Below are positions 1 to 8,866 of a stretch of DNA of 64,000 nt, one piece after another. Numbering within the stretch: the first letter of the stretch is position 1; each line of letters begins with the position of its first letter. A model generated the notes under the pieces. It did not search any database, had not been told where the DNA came from, and was given only the letters and a program-made list of their open reading frames with translations. A program made the position numbers and the translations under genes. Where the stretch lies: contig JBOGWX010000053.1 of assembly GCA_050694055.1 (NCBI GenBank), forward strand, positions 62,001 to 126,000, given 5' to 3'. Origin of the DNA: WHSV01 sp050694055 (GTDB lineage: Bacteria; Actinomycetota; CADDZG01; WHSQ01).

Positions 1-956
1 CCGGCGCACGACATACAGGCCCAGTCGAAGCTTGCGTCCTCGGTCGACTCGATGCCCTCCTGGATCGTGACCGTTGGATCTAACAGGACGGGGAAGACCC
101 GCTCCGGAGCGCTCAGCCACTCGGGGTCGACCGAGAGGGCCACCTCGAATCCCCCGTCATGCGGCGTGACCTCCATCGAGGCTTCGCCGGTGGCGTAGGC
201 CTCGACCTCGCCGGTGACCGAGGAGTCGCGTACCGTGGGCGCGTCTAGCACGAACAGCGGGTTGGCGTCGTCCCCCCCGATGAAGTCATAGGAGCCGTCC
301 GGGTTGGGCTGGGCTTCCATGGTGGGGTCCGAGGTCGTGAGGTTGAAGGTGTAGGAGCTCTGTGCCTCTGGGTCGTTGAGAACGAGGGTCTCCTTGACCC
401 CCAGGGTCGTCACCTCGTAGCGCAGATCGGTGTCCGCCACGGCGTCCGGGTAGACCAGGCGCGCGCCGTCGGCCTGTGCCTCGGTAGGCTGCGCACCCTC
501 GAGTTCCATGCGGACGCTTTCTTCGTGGATTCGCAGCTCCATGAAGTCCCCGACGGGCTGGTCTGAGAAGAAGACGTCGAAGAGGTTGGGCCCCGTGGCG
601 AGATCGAAGCCCGGCTCGGTCGTGGGGCCGAGCGTTGGATCGATGGTCCGCCACTGCCCCCGGCTCACTTCGAATTGCACCGGGGCGGTGTGAAAGGTGG
701 TGGTGTAGCTGCCGTCAGCGTTCTGCTTGGTGCGCGCGGTGGACGACTGCAGGTCTGACAAGTCGAGTGCAGCAGGTTGCTTGGTGGTCTGGGCTTCGGC
801 CTCTGAGGCGAACTCGGCTGCCACTAGTGGCAACAGTGAGGCCGTGAGGCAGATGATCAGCAGCACCGCCGAGCATCTTGGCCTGCGACTTGCCGGTCGC
901 TGCAACCGACGTGCCACGCTCCTGCTGGATTTCTTGCCGGCCGTCCTTGCGCCCAC
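1..956 (-). CDS. N-terminal part of a large secreted DNRLRE/RHS-type surface protein (cut by window edge)
   Basis: The frame is open from a GTG at 956 to the window edge, giving 318 residues of N-terminus. A GGGAAGGGAG ribosome-binding site lies 6 nt upstream of that GTG. The product starts with several Arg/Lys residues, then a hydrophobic core (SAVLLIICLTASLLPLVAA), i.e. a signal peptide, then a Gln/Thr/Ala-rich linker. The mature part is beta-rich and contains WLSAPERVFPVLLDPTVTIQ, close to the PV-x-DPTV signature found just before DNRLRE domains in secreted actinobacterial wall-associated and RHS/YD-repeat proteins. The missing C-terminus, which would hold any YD repeats or toxin domain, lies to the left of the window. 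Export and the family link are well supported; the final function is not visible. Confidence 0.75.
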   Translation of the reverse strand, partial: MGARTAGKKSSRSVARRLQRPASRRPRCSAVLLIICLTASLLPLVAAEFASEAEAQTTKQPAALDLSDLQSSTARTKQNADGSYTTTFHTAPVQFEVSRGQWRTIDPTLGPTTEPGFDLATGPNLFDVFFSDQPVGDFMELRIHEESVRMELEGAQPTEAQADGARLVYPDAVADTDLRYEVTTLGVKETLVLNDPEAQSSYTFNLTTSDPTMEAQPNPDGSYDFIGGDDANPLFVLDAPTVRDSSVTGEVEAYATGEASMEVTPHDGGFEVALSVDPEWLSAPERVFPVLLDPTVTIQEGIESTEDASFDWACMSCA

Positions 957-1370
957 CCGAGGCTCCCTTCCCCTTCGCCGAATGCCATGTGATTCGGCGA
1001 TCTCCCTACATGCACGCCCGCTGGCGTTTGGTAGCAGGAGAGTCCAGGTCCGGTCACCGTCCGCAGCGTTGGTTAGAAAGAACTAGTCCTTACGGGAACC
1101 GAGGTCAAGGGCTTTTCTACGGATTGGTTACCACAGTTGCTGTCTGACTCTCGCTGATGAAAAAGAGCCCAAAACGATATTTATCCGGTTCACCATGTAT
1201 GAGCTCAATCTTTGGGATCCTTTCTGCCACCGGTAACTCCTTGTCGTGATCGCACTTGCGGCAACGACACTTGCAGCGACCAACGGCTCATCGCTACCGG
1301 CTGCGGGTGGGCCCCCAGGCGCGGCCCGAAGCACCGGCTGCGCAACTTCGCAAGGACCTGATCCGTCCGC
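957..1370. other. Intergenic region with AT-richer segment and a possible promoter
   Basis: This 414-bp gap separates the secreted-protein start from the end of the cyclase operon. The stretch about 1090-1250 is clearly less G+C-rich than its surroundings. On the minus strand TTGACC (1103-1108) lies 17 nt before TAGTTC, a weak sigma-70-like promoter candidate for the gene starting at 956. A short possible reading frame at 1117-1230 is listed separately. No convincing terminator hairpin with a U tract was found behind the gene ending at 1371. Confidence 0.4.
1117..1230 (-). CDS. Possible 37-residue small protein
   Basis: A GTG at 1230 has an AAGGAG ribosome-binding site 6 nt upstream and opens a 37-codon frame ending in TAG. 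The product starts MAERIPKIELIHGEPDKYRF and ends ATVVTNP. It has no membrane segment and I recognise no family. Codon use is AT-richer than in neighbouring genes (AAA, TAT, TTT, CAT codons). It may therefore be a real foreign small gene or chance coding in an AT-rich spacer. The ribosome-binding site is the only positive evidence. Confidence 0.25.
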   Translation of the reverse strand: MAERIPKIELIHGEPDKYRFGLFFISESQTATVVTNP

Positions 1371-2393
1371 TCAGGAGCCTTCCGGCGGGTCGCCGCCCCC
1401 TTCTTCCTCGCGCCGGTGGTCGCCGCTGAGCTGCTCCAGATGTTCGGGCTCCACCACCTCGGGCGGCACGACGACGCCCCGCAGTGGCGTGACGGCCGTC
1501 ACCGTCGCGGTGCGGCGGCCCCCTTCCAGCACGGCGCGCTCGCCCATCACCGCCCCCGGTCCGATCTCGGCGACGAGCTTGCCGTCCACCTCCACCGACG
1601 CGACGCCATCGAGGACCAAAAAGAGGTCACTCCCCTCCTCACCCTGACGGAACAGGACCTCGCCCGCGCGCAGTCGACGTCGCTTGGTTGGATGCTCCGA
1701 GCCCATGATGGAGCGCGACAAGTGACGCTCGAGCTCGGACTCGACCTCGGTCGTCAGGGCGTCCCGATCGACCGCCTCCCACGGCGTCACCCCGCCGAAG
1801 GCGTGGTGGTACCACTGGTCGAAGTCGATGAGCCCGCTCTTGGCCACGAGATCGCCAGACGCGTCGTAGACCCAGTGGCGGGGGAAGGGGCTCGAACCGA
1901 CCAGTCGCCCCTCGGCCGTCCCATCGGCGAGAAGCTCGAGCTCGAGCGTGGTCCACACCACCGGAGCTCGCAGTTGCACGAACGGCCTGTGTTTGACGCG
2001 GCGCGGGGCGGGAAGCGCCGGGCGGCCCCCTGCCGTCTGTCGCCAGGTGACCGACTCGGCCGTGACGATGGGATCGGGGCGCAGGTCAGGAAGCGAGATT
2101 CCCGGGAGGCTGATGGTGCGGGTGCCCCTGCCCACCACGGAGCTCCCCATGATTCCGCCGCCTTCGCAGCCGTAGCCGACGATTCCTCGTTCGTCCACGT
2201 CGATCCACGCCTCGAGCACGTTCGCGAAGCGCAGTTTCTGGTTTTCGACCAGGCGCGCAACGTCGTCTATATGTCCGGGCGGGGGTTCGTCGATGTGAGT
2301 GATCCCCACCTGAAAGGGAAGGTTCGGCAGACCCCTGATGGCCTCGGACGGAATCCAAGAGATCACGCTCACTGAAGAAGAGTGACGAGTCAC
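1371..2393 (-). CDS. Cyclic-nucleotide-binding domain protein, partner of the upstream cyclase
   Basis: A 340-residue soluble protein. The C-terminal ~100 residues form a cyclic-nucleotide-binding (CRP/PKA type) domain: RLRAGEVLFRQGEEGSDLFL, then VDGKLVAEIGPGAVMGERAV with the G-x-x-x-GE-x-A-L phosphate-binding-cassette pattern, then RTATVTA, where the Arg normally contacts the cyclic phosphate. The N-terminal ~235 residues match no catalytic family I know; they have conserved-looking aromatic segments (SPFPRHWVYD, FDQWYHHAFG). No HTH is visible, so it is not a CRP-like transcription factor. The ATG overlaps the TGA of the upstream cyclase gene by 4 bp, so the two proteins should be made in linked amounts. 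I infer it is an effector or sensor of the cyclic nucleotide made by its partner. Confidence 0.75.
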   Translation of the reverse strand: MTRHSSSVSVISWIPSEAIRGLPNLPFQVGITHIDEPPPGHIDDVARLVENQKLRFANVLEAWIDVDERGIVGYGCEGGGIMGSSVVGRGTRTISLPGISLPDLRPDPIVTAESVTWRQTAGGRPALPAPRRVKHRPFVQLRAPVVWTTLELELLADGTAEGRLVGSSPFPRHWVYDASGDLVAKSGLIDFDQWYHHAFGGVTPWEAVDRDALTTEVESELERHLSRSIMGSEHPTKRRRLRAGEVLFRQGEEGSDLFLVLDGVASVEVDGKLVAEIGPGAVMGERAVLEGGRRTATVTAVTPLRGVVVPPEVVEPEHLEQLSGDHRREEEGGGDPPEGS

Positions 2394-5122
2394 GACCCCA
2401 CCTCTCTGCGGTCGTCGTGCAGGGCGTAGTCGATGATTTCCTCCATTCGCATGCCGCTGCCGCGCGCCCAGGCCCCACTGAACAGAGCATCACCCAAAGC
2501 GCCGTGTACGGCCTTGACTCGCTGCTCGTAGGTCTCTTGCTCGACCGGGGGACGTGGGGCTCCGATCGCCCACCGCAGTGCCTCGGCCCCCCCATAAACC
2601 ACCGCCGCCTGATATTGGAGACCGAGCTCGTGCAGGACGCCCGCCAGGTCCTCGAGGCAGTCGGCCACATCCCACTTGTCGCCGAGCTGGCGCCACAACA
2701 CCAGGCTTTCGCGCGACAACCGGGCCGCGCGCTCGAAGTCGCCCAGCTCGCGCGTGCTCACCGCGATGTTCATGAGAGACCGGGCAATACCCTGCTTGTC
2801 TCTCAGGCGGCGGAAGATGACGAGGCTCTCGTCGAGCAACTTCATCGCCTCTCTCTGATCCCCCTTGATCTGTGCGATGAAGCCGAGGTTGTTGACAGTC
2901 TGCGCGATGCCCTGCTGGTCCTCCAGCCTGCGCCACTCGGCGAGGCTCTCGCGGTAGAGCTTCTCGGCCCCCTCGATGTTGCCCTGGTCCACCTCGAGGT
3001 TGCCGAGATCCTTGATTGAGAAGGCCACGCCGGCCTCGTCCCCCAGTTGGCGCTGAGCCTCGACGCACTCCTCGAGCAGGCGGCGCGCCTCGTCGTAGTC
3101 GACTCGGGCGCGCGCCAGCATGGCCCCGCCCGCAAGCACGCGGGTCCGCTGGAGGCTGACGATCCCGTGCGTCCGCTCGAGCGCGATCTTCGTCCACAGG
3201 CGTCCCTCGCTGACGTAACCGCGTATCGACCAGAAATAAGACATGGCGGCCGTCAGCCGCAACAGCACACCCCAGTCGTCTACCTGCTTGGAATACTCGA
3301 GGGCGTCCTGCAGATTATCGTGATCGAATTCGAGCGCCTCGAGCCAGCGGACCTGATCGGGACCTCTCAGCTCGCCCGACGCGCGTTCGGCCAGCCCGAG
3401 GTAGAAGTTGGCGTGAGCCCGGCGGGTCTCATCCGATTCGTTCGATGCGTCGAGCACATCCAGGGCGTACTCCCGAATCGTCTGGAGCATCCCGAAGCGG
3501 GGCTCGGTCTCGAGCGACGGGATCTGACGCAGGAGGCTCTTGCCCGCCAGCGAGTCGAGTCCGTCGAACAGGTCGGTACGAAGCTCCCCCGCGGCCGTCG
3601 CCACCGTCGCCGCTGCGTCGAGGCTGAATCCCCCGCGGCAGACCGAGAGCCTGCGAAACAGCGTCTGCTCCTCGGGTTCGAGCAAGGTGTAGTCCCAGTC
3701 GATCGCGTTACGAAGGGTCTGCTGGCGGGCGGGCAGGTCGCGCGGTCCACCGGTCAACAGGCCCAAGCGGCTGCTGAGCCTGTCGAGCAGCACCGCCGGA
3801 GGGAGCAGCTTGACCCTGACCGCGGCGAGCTCGATGGCCAGCGGAAGACCGTCGAGCCGGTGACAGATCTCGGCGATGTAGCGCGCGTTCGCATTGGTGA
3901 GGGCGAAGTCGGCCTTGATCGCCTGGGCGCGCTCCACGAACAGCCTCACCGCCGAATGCTTGGACAACTCGACCAGATCGGGAAGGTAGTCGAGCTCGGG
4001 CAGATCGAGCGGAGGGACCTGGAATTCGTGCTCGCTCGAGATGCGCAGCGACGCCCGGGTCGTCGCCAGGATCTTGATTTCGGGACACTCGGCCAGCAGC
4101 TCGGAGATGACCGAGGCTGCGCCGATGACGCCCTCGAAGTTGTCCAGCATCAGCAGCATGTGCTTGTCGCGCAGGAAGTTCCTGAGCCCCTCGAAGGGTG
4201 ACCCGCCTGCGCTCTCCTGCAGTCCGACGCTCTGAGCGATGCGAGAGACGACGAGCGAGGGATCGCCGAGCGAAGCGAGCGTGACGAGATGCACGCCGTC
4301 TTCGAACTCGGCCAGCAGCTGCCGGCCGACCTCGACGGCTAGGCGCGTCTTCCCGCATCCGCCCGGGCCGACGAGCGTTACCAGGCGAATGGAACGGAGC
4401 AGCTGCTTGATCTCGTGGATCTCGCTCTCGCGCCCCACGAAGGTCGTGAGCTGCACCGGAAGGTTGTCGGCGCGCGCCTCGTCGGAGCGCAGCGGTGGGA
4501 AGTTGTCCGGCAAGTCGGGATGGACGAGCTGCCAGACGGTCTCGGGCCGGGTGAAGTCCTTGAGCCGGTGGGTCCCGAGATCCTTGCCCGCAGTGCCGGC
4601 GGGAAGATCGTCGCGCACGAGCTCCATCGTGGCCGACGAGAGGAGCGTCTGGCCCCCGTGGGCCAGGCCGCGCAGGCGCGCGCAGCGGCTCACCGTCTGA
4701 CCGAAGTAGTTCCCGACCGACAGGCGCGGCTCGCCGGTATGAAGAGCAATCCGTACGCGCAACGAAACACCCTCGGGCCACGGCTCGTTGTCCAGCGCCA
4801 GCTGCATGACCAGTGCGGCTGCCACTGCGTCGGAAGCGCGCGGAAAGGCGGCGAAGATGCTGTCCCCCTCACCCTGGTCGCGCGGCATCTTGCCGCCGTG
4901 ACGCTCGACCGCGTTGCCGATGATGGCGTGATGCCGGGACACGGCTTGGAACATCGCGCGCGGGCGCTCGGTCCAGAGCTTGGTCGAGCCCTCGATATCG
5001 GTCAGCAGCAAAGTGACGGTGCCGGTGGGGAGCTCCTCGGCACCGCTTCGTCGATCGACTTTCTCGGAGCCCACGCCGTCGCCGATATCGACGTCGCCTC
5101 CGCGGCCCTGCAGATCGGTCAC
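2390..5122 (-). CDS. Class III adenylate/guanylate cyclase - STAND ATPase - TPR signalling protein
   Basis: 910 residues. Residues about 33-200 are a class III cyclase domain: TDIEGST (metal Asp42), GEGDSI (second metal Asp87) and SRCARLRGLAHGGQ, where Arg149 is kept but the usual Asn four residues before it is Ser145. Residues about 225-560 are an NB-ARC/AAA-type STAND ATPase with Walker A GPGGCGKT (252-259) and a LLMLDNFE Walker B region. Residues about 680-860 are TPR repeats. This is the architecture of mycobacterial LuxR-associated cyclases such as the Rv0386 group, but no LuxR DNA-binding domain is present. It is cytosolic, with no signal peptide. The cNMP-binding gene downstream overlaps by 4 bp. 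The Asn-to-Ser change could lower cyclase activity, so ligand sensing by the STAND module may be the main role. Confidence 0.85.
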   Translation of the reverse strand: MTDLQGRGGDVDIGDGVGSEKVDRRSGAEELPTGTVTLLLTDIEGSTKLWTERPRAMFQAVSRHHAIIGNAVERHGGKMPRDQGEGDSIFAAFPRASDAVAAALVMQLALDNEPWPEGVSLRVRIALHTGEPRLSVGNYFGQTVSRCARLRGLAHGGQTLLSSATMELVRDDLPAGTAGKDLGTHRLKDFTRPETVWQLVHPDLPDNFPPLRSDEARADNLPVQLTTFVGRESEIHEIKQLLRSIRLVTLVGPGGCGKTRLAVEVGRQLLAEFEDGVHLVTLASLGDPSLVVSRIAQSVGLQESAGGSPFEGLRNFLRDKHMLLMLDNFEGVIGAASVISELLAECPEIKILATTRASLRISSEHEFQVPPLDLPELDYLPDLVELSKHSAVRLFVERAQAIKADFALTNANARYIAEICHRLDGLPLAIELAAVRVKLLPPAVLLDRLSSRLGLLTGGPRDLPARQQTLRNAIDWDYTLLEPEEQTLFRRLSVCRGGFSLDAAATVATAAGELRTDLFDGLDSLAGKSLLRQIPSLETEPRFGMLQTIREYALDVLDASNESDETRRAHANFYLGLAERASGELRGPDQVRWLEALEFDHDNLQDALEYSKQVDDWGVLLRLTAAMSYFWSIRGYVSEGRLWTKIALERTHGIVSLQRTRVLAGGAMLARARVDYDEARRLLEECVEAQRQLGDEAGVAFSIKDLGNLEVDQGNIEGAEKLYRESLAEWRRLEDQQGIAQTVNNLGFIAQIKGDQREAMKLLDESLVIFRRLRDKQGIARSLMNIAVSTRELGDFERAARLSRESLVLWRQLGDKWDVADCLEDLAGVLHELGLQYQAAVVYGGAEALRWAIGAPRPPVEQETYEQRVKAVHGALGDALFSGAWARGSGMRMEEIIDYALHDDRREVGS

Positions 5123-5258
5123 CCATTCCCCCTCGGCATCCAGGTGCCACCGCGGCTGCCATTGTGACTGTTGTTCGTCGCAAAGACGAGTGGGGCAAAC
5201 CCGGCGTCTGCCCTGCGCACGGCAGCGCGGGTGGGCTCGGTCCCAGGCTGGATGTGAG

Positions 5259-5342
5259 TGCGGTGGGAGGGACTTGAACCCTCACGTCCTTGCGGACACA
5301 TGGCCCTCAACCATGCCTGTCTACCAATTTCAGCACCACCGC
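5259..5342 (-). tRNA. tRNA-Leu (anticodon GAG)
   Basis: An 84-nt cloverleaf on the minus strand. Acceptor GCGGTGG pairs with CCACCGC, followed by discriminator A. The D arm contains AAATTGGTAGACA, the anticodon stem is CATGG/CCATG around loop TTGAGGG (anticodon GAG, reading CTC/CTT), and there is a long variable arm (TGTCCGCAAGGACG) and a T arm AGGGTTCAAGTCCCT. The long variable arm and A73 are leucine identity features. CCA is not encoded. A TATAAT box lies about 60 bp upstream. Confidence 0.96.
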
Positions 5343-5407
5343 AGGTGGCGTAGGAAAGCCCTGCCCGCACCCGAAGTTCGACCGGCCGTCTCGACAGAGC
5401 TCGATCG

Positions 5408-5413
5408 ATTATA
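5408..5413 (-). promoter_or_regulatory. -10 box of the tRNA-Leu promoter
   Basis: A perfect TATAAT reads on the minus strand just after the stop of the solute-binding-protein gene and upstream of the tRNA. No good -35 hexamer is seen at 16-18 nt (ATCCTG at 17 nt). The position fits a short tRNA precursor leader. Confidence 0.5.
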
Positions 5414-5437
5414 AGCCCAAGGTCTAAGTCCAGGATC

Positions 5438-7102
5438 CTAGGACTCGAGCGAGATCGGTGCGGCGTCGAAGCCGCCGAGCACGTCGAAGTTGACTCCCTC
5501 GACCCGGGGAGCGGCCGCCCAGAACATGCGAAACGAGCCCAGCGGGGCGAGCGGAACCCGCTCGAGGATCTGGGTCTCGATCCTTTGGTAGAGCCGGAGC
5601 CGCGCGGCCTCGTCGCTCTCTTTCTGAGCCTTGGCCAGCAGCGAATCGATGCGCTTGGACTCGAGGCCCGTGTGATTGTCGGGTGAGTCGGAGTCGAACA
5701 GAGCCGACAGGAAGACATCGGGGTCCGGGTACTCGGCGATCCAACCCAGGCGATACATCGAGTGCTCACCGTCGCCGAGGCGCTCGAGGTACTTGTTGAA
5801 TGCGTACGACTTCAGCCTCACCCGGAGCCCGGCGTCTTCGAGGTAGCGCTTGACGGTGCGGGCGACCTTGGGCTGCGGCTGCTCGCGTGTGTACTCGAGC
5901 GTTACGGCGCGCTTCTTCTTGGGCAGCTTGCTCACGAGGCGCCTGGCCTCGGCCGCGTCGAAGCGACAGAGCTTCCCACAGGCATCGCGCTCGAACCCCG
6001 GCATCCCGATCGGGACGATGCCGCGCGGGGGCACCAGGGTTCCGGCGAACACGTCCTCACCCAGCGCTTGGCGATCGATGGCGAGGTTGACTGCCCTGCG
6101 CACCCGCGCGTCGCCGAGTTCCGGCGATTCGAGGTTGAACCCGTAGTAAGAGCCCACCAGCAGAGACACGAAACCGTCTTCTCCGTAGTTCTCGCTCGCC
6201 TGCTCGAGGCGCGTGGTGGGGACCTCGGTGATGTCCAGCTGGTTGCTCGTGAACGGCACCCACGAGGACGCCGCATCGGGGAAGGGAACAAAGCGGATGC
6301 CCTCGAGGGCGGTCTCCTCGAAGTGATCCTCTACGGCCTTCAGTTCCACCGGCGCGCTCAGCTCGAACGGCCGGGCCAGCTCGAAGGGGCCGTTGCCGAT
6401 CGGCTCCGAGAGGAAGTCCTTCGAGGCGGCGAAGGCCTTCTCGGGAAGCGGCACGAGGCTGGGATGGGTCAGGACGGTTGGGAAATTGGCGTAGGGGCGC
6501 GAGAGCTCGATGACCAGCGTCTTGTCGTCGGGAGTCTTGACGCCCGACAGCGACTTGGCATCACCGAAGGCATTGACCTTGTCGAAACCCTTGACCAGCT
6601 CGAGCAGGTAGGCGACGTCCGCGCCGTTACGCTTGAGGGCGATGCGGTCGAAAGCAAAGGCGAAGTCCTGGGCCTTGACCGGATCGCCGTTGTGAAAGGT
6701 GGCGTCGTCTCGCAATCTGAAGGTGAAGGTCCTGGCGTTCTTGGAGACCTTGATGTCCTCGGCCACCGCCGGCTGGGCGCTCTCGCTCTCGGCGTTCCAG
6801 CGGGTCAGCCCCTCGTAGAGCTGGCGCGTGATGAGCACTGAAGCCGGATCCTGGACGCGCATGGGGTCGAGTGAGTTGGGCTCACTTATCGCCACGTTCA
6901 AGACGTTGCTCTCGTCCTCGAACGCGGCCGTGGTGGCGTCGGGCGCCGGCGATGCGCCGGGTTCGACGGCCTCGTCCGGCCCCGCCGTCGCCCGGGCCTC
7001 GGGTCCCGCGGCGGGCTCGTCGTCGCCGGTGCAGCCGCCGGCAACCAGAAGGAGGCAGGCGCTCACAACGGCGGCGCGAGCCGCCCGGGGGGACCAGGAC
7101 AT
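5438..7102 (-). CDS. ABC transporter substrate-binding lipoprotein, family 5 (oligopeptide/dipeptide type)
   Basis: 554 residues. The N-terminus is a lipoprotein signal (CLLLVAGGC) with lipidated Cys24, followed by a disordered Glu/Ala/Pro-rich linker. The mature domain starts around residue 90 with NVAISEPNSLDPMRVQDPAS and LYEGLTRW and continues with TFRLRDDATFHNGDPVKAQD. These are the SBP_bac_5 (OppA/DppA) signatures for extracytoplasmic binding of peptides or similar ligands. No permease or ATPase genes flank it, so it is an orphan binding protein or serves a transporter elsewhere. The length is usual for the family. The ligand cannot be predicted. Confidence 0.88.
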   Translation of the reverse strand: MSWSPRAARAAVVSACLLLVAGGCTGDDEPAAGPEARATAGPDEAVEPGASPAPDATTAAFEDESNVLNVAISEPNSLDPMRVQDPASVLITRQLYEGLTRWNAESESAQPAVAEDIKVSKNARTFTFRLRDDATFHNGDPVKAQDFAFAFDRIALKRNGADVAYLLELVKGFDKVNAFGDAKSLSGVKTPDDKTLVIELSRPYANFPTVLTHPSLVPLPEKAFAASKDFLSEPIGNGPFELARPFELSAPVELKAVEDHFEETALEGIRFVPFPDAASSWVPFTSNQLDITEVPTTRLEQASENYGEDGFVSLLVGSYYGFNLESPELGDARVRRAVNLAIDRQALGEDVFAGTLVPPRGIVPIGMPGFERDACGKLCRFDAAEARRLVSKLPKKKRAVTLEYTREQPQPKVARTVKRYLEDAGLRVRLKSYAFNKYLERLGDGEHSMYRLGWIAEYPDPDVFLSALFDSDSPDNHTGLESKRIDSLLAKAQKESDEAARLRLYQRIETQILERVPLAPLGSFRMFWAAAPRVEGVNFDVLGGFDAAPISLES

Positions 7103-7129
7103 GGGAAGCAGGATTCCCAGTTTTCTCCT

Positions 7130-7363
7130 CTACGAACCCGAGAGTCTCGAGGCGAGCAGGATCGTCGAACCGCTGAAGATGACCGCGACGATGACCGTTA
7201 TGCGGTCGAGGTTCTTCTCCATGACGGTCGAGCCCATGGCGCTGCTCTGCATTCCGCCCCCGAACATCTCGGAGACGCCGCCGCCTCGCCCCGCGTGCAA
7301 CAGGACGAGCAGGATCAGAGTGAGCGACACGATGACGTGGATTACGGTGAGAGCGATGGTCAC
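7130..7363 (-). CDS. secG: Preprotein translocase subunit SecG
   Basis: 77 residues with two membrane segments (about 5-23 and 55-72) joined by the Gly-rich loop HAGRGGGVSEMFGGGMQSSA, the SecG signature. It is the small accessory subunit of the SecYEG protein-export channel. The start is GTG at 7363. In most actinobacteria secG directly follows tpiA; here apgM, a BlaI regulator and an M56 peptidase lie between, but orientation and neighbourhood are kept. Confidence 0.95.
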   Translation of the reverse strand: MTIALTVIHVIVSLTLILLVLLHAGRGGGVSEMFGGGMQSSAMGSTVMEKNLDRITVIVAVIFSGSTILLASRLSGS

Positions 7364-7447
7364 TTAGGGCACCTCGGTGGTGATCGAATATGAGTGAAAC
7401 GCGCTGCAGCTACCAGCCCAAGGTTACCCGGGATCGGGTTCCGTGAC

Positions 7448-8866
7448 TCACCGCCCGCCGCTGTCGAGGAGATGCTGGTCGATCCGGTAGACGCCGAAGA
7501 CCTCGTAGCCCCAGAGCGGAACCGGGCGCGCTCGAAGCCGAAACTCGGCAGCCGGAATGCCGTGGCGGTTCACCAAGCGGAACAATCTCTTCGATAGCGC
7601 CCCCTGGTTGGTATCGGCGACCAGGAGGGTGCCGGGAGGTTCGTTGGCGAGGAGGAAACCGAGCGAGCTGCGCTTCTTCGCCTTGGCCAGCTTCTTGCGC
7701 TGGCTCTTGCTCAGCCGCTTCTCGGATGCCGCCTCCAAAGAGGAGGGCGGCTCCCATGCGGTCGCGTTGGGAGGCGTCGTGCTCCCCCATACGAACGCGA
7801 AGGTGGAGTCGTGGTCGGCAAGCTTCGCCCCCGCCTCCAACCCGAGTGCCGCGACCAACAGGGCGGCGGCCAGGTACGTGCCACGGCGCAGCCTGAGGTC
7901 GACCACATGGCCCCGGTCGGCCATGGCGAGGAGGCTGGTAACGCGCCGGGTGATGCTCGCCCTGGGGCGAAGCAACGCCAGTGCGCCCCTCTGCACATAA
8001 CCGCGCTGTCCCCGCATGAGCTTGAAGACCGTCACGAGACCGGATGCGAGCGACAGAGGGCTACGGGTGACGCTCGCCGCCCGCCGGTCCGCCTCGAGCT
8101 CCCGATCGATCAGCAGACGCCGGAAGGCGATATGTGCGAAGGGATTCCATGCGACGAAATCGCGCAAGAACCCTGCGGCAAAGACCACCGGGACGTCGCG
8201 CGCTTCGAGGTGGGCGATCTCGTGTGCCACCACCGCCGCGAGCTCGTCGTCGTCCAGCCGCTCGATGAGGTCGCGTGAGAGCAACACACGACCCCGCCTC
8301 AGCCCGGCAGCGAACGCTCCGGAGACGCCCGGGGGAAGAATGAGCACCTCGGGGGTCGGTGTGAGGCCGAACGAGGCGGCGAGGTGGCGCACCATGAACA
8401 AGATGTGGTCGTCCCGTTGAGGCTCGGGGGCCGTGCACCGAGAGATCAGCCGCCGCAACACCAGCGCACCACAAATTCGCCGCACCAGCATGACGGAGCT
8501 CACGGCCAGACCGACGAGGAAGATCCATGCACCGGCCGAGCCGTAGAAGGCGTAAAGCGCCGCCTGCCCCTTGCCGTCGGACAAAAACAGAAGGTGCAAG
8601 AGGCTCTCGGAACGCTCCTCGACCACCGCGCTGATGGGCTTCAATACCGTGACCTCGGGCAGCACCCCGCCCTGGTAGATGATCGCCGCCAGGATCGGGA
8701 GCAGCAGGGGCAGCAACAGAAGCATTCCCGAGGCGCTGCCACCGGGGCGCGCGATGACGCGGCGGAGCAGAACCGTGGCCATCAGGGTCGTCAACGAGAC
8801 GACGAGGACCACGACCCACGCCGAATCGACTTCGAGAGCGACAATCGTCGGTGACGCGCTAATCAC
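7448..8866 (-). CDS. M56 (BlaR1-like) membrane metallopeptidase
   Basis: 472 residues with hydrophobic segments near the N-terminus (about 15-35, 45-65, 105-130) and one at about 345-365. The cytosolic gluzincin site is VVAHEIAHLEARD (HEXXH, about residue 216), with the downstream DRELEADRRA glutamate that completes zinc binding. This is the BlaR1/MecR1 M56 protease fold. The penicillin-binding sensor domain of BlaR1 is absent; the C-terminal ~110 residues form a Lys-rich linker and a small domain of unknown role. It starts at GTG 8866 and overlaps the BlaI-type repressor gene by 8 bp. By family analogy, signal-triggered proteolysis of that repressor would derepress the pair. The signal is unknown. 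Confidence 0.85.
   Translation of the reverse strand: MISASPTIVALEVDSAWVVVLVVSLTTLMATVLLRRVIARPGGSASGMLLLLPLLLPILAAIIYQGGVLPEVTVLKPISAVVEERSESLLHLLFLSDGKGQAALYAFYGSAGAWIFLVGLAVSSVMLVRRICGALVLRRLISRCTAPEPQRDDHILFMVRHLAASFGLTPTPEVLILPPGVSGAFAAGLRRGRVLLSRDLIERLDDDELAAVVAHEIAHLEARDVPVVFAAGFLRDFVAWNPFAHIAFRRLLIDRELEADRRAASVTRSPLSLASGLVTVFKLMRGQRGYVQRGALALLRPRASITRRVTSLLAMADRGHVVDLRLRRGTYLAAALLVAALGLEAGAKLADHDSTFAFVWGSTTPPNATAWEPPSSLEAASEKRLSKSQRKKLAKAKKRSSLGFLLANEPPGTLLVADTNQGALSKRLFRLVNRHGIPAAEFRLRARPVPLWGYEVFGVYRIDQHLLDSGGR

Noticed and set aside
3047..4201. 384-codon open frame on the plus strand
   Set aside because: Antisense to the STAND/TPR part of the cyclase gene, with no recognisable domain, while the minus strand encodes clear motifs.
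1371..5122. Cyclase plus cNMP-binding gene as a Pycsar/CBASS-type defence system
   Set aside because: The effector has no TIR, nuclease or membrane toxin domain, the cyclase is fused to STAND/TPR as in housekeeping-type signalling proteins, and no other defence genes are near.
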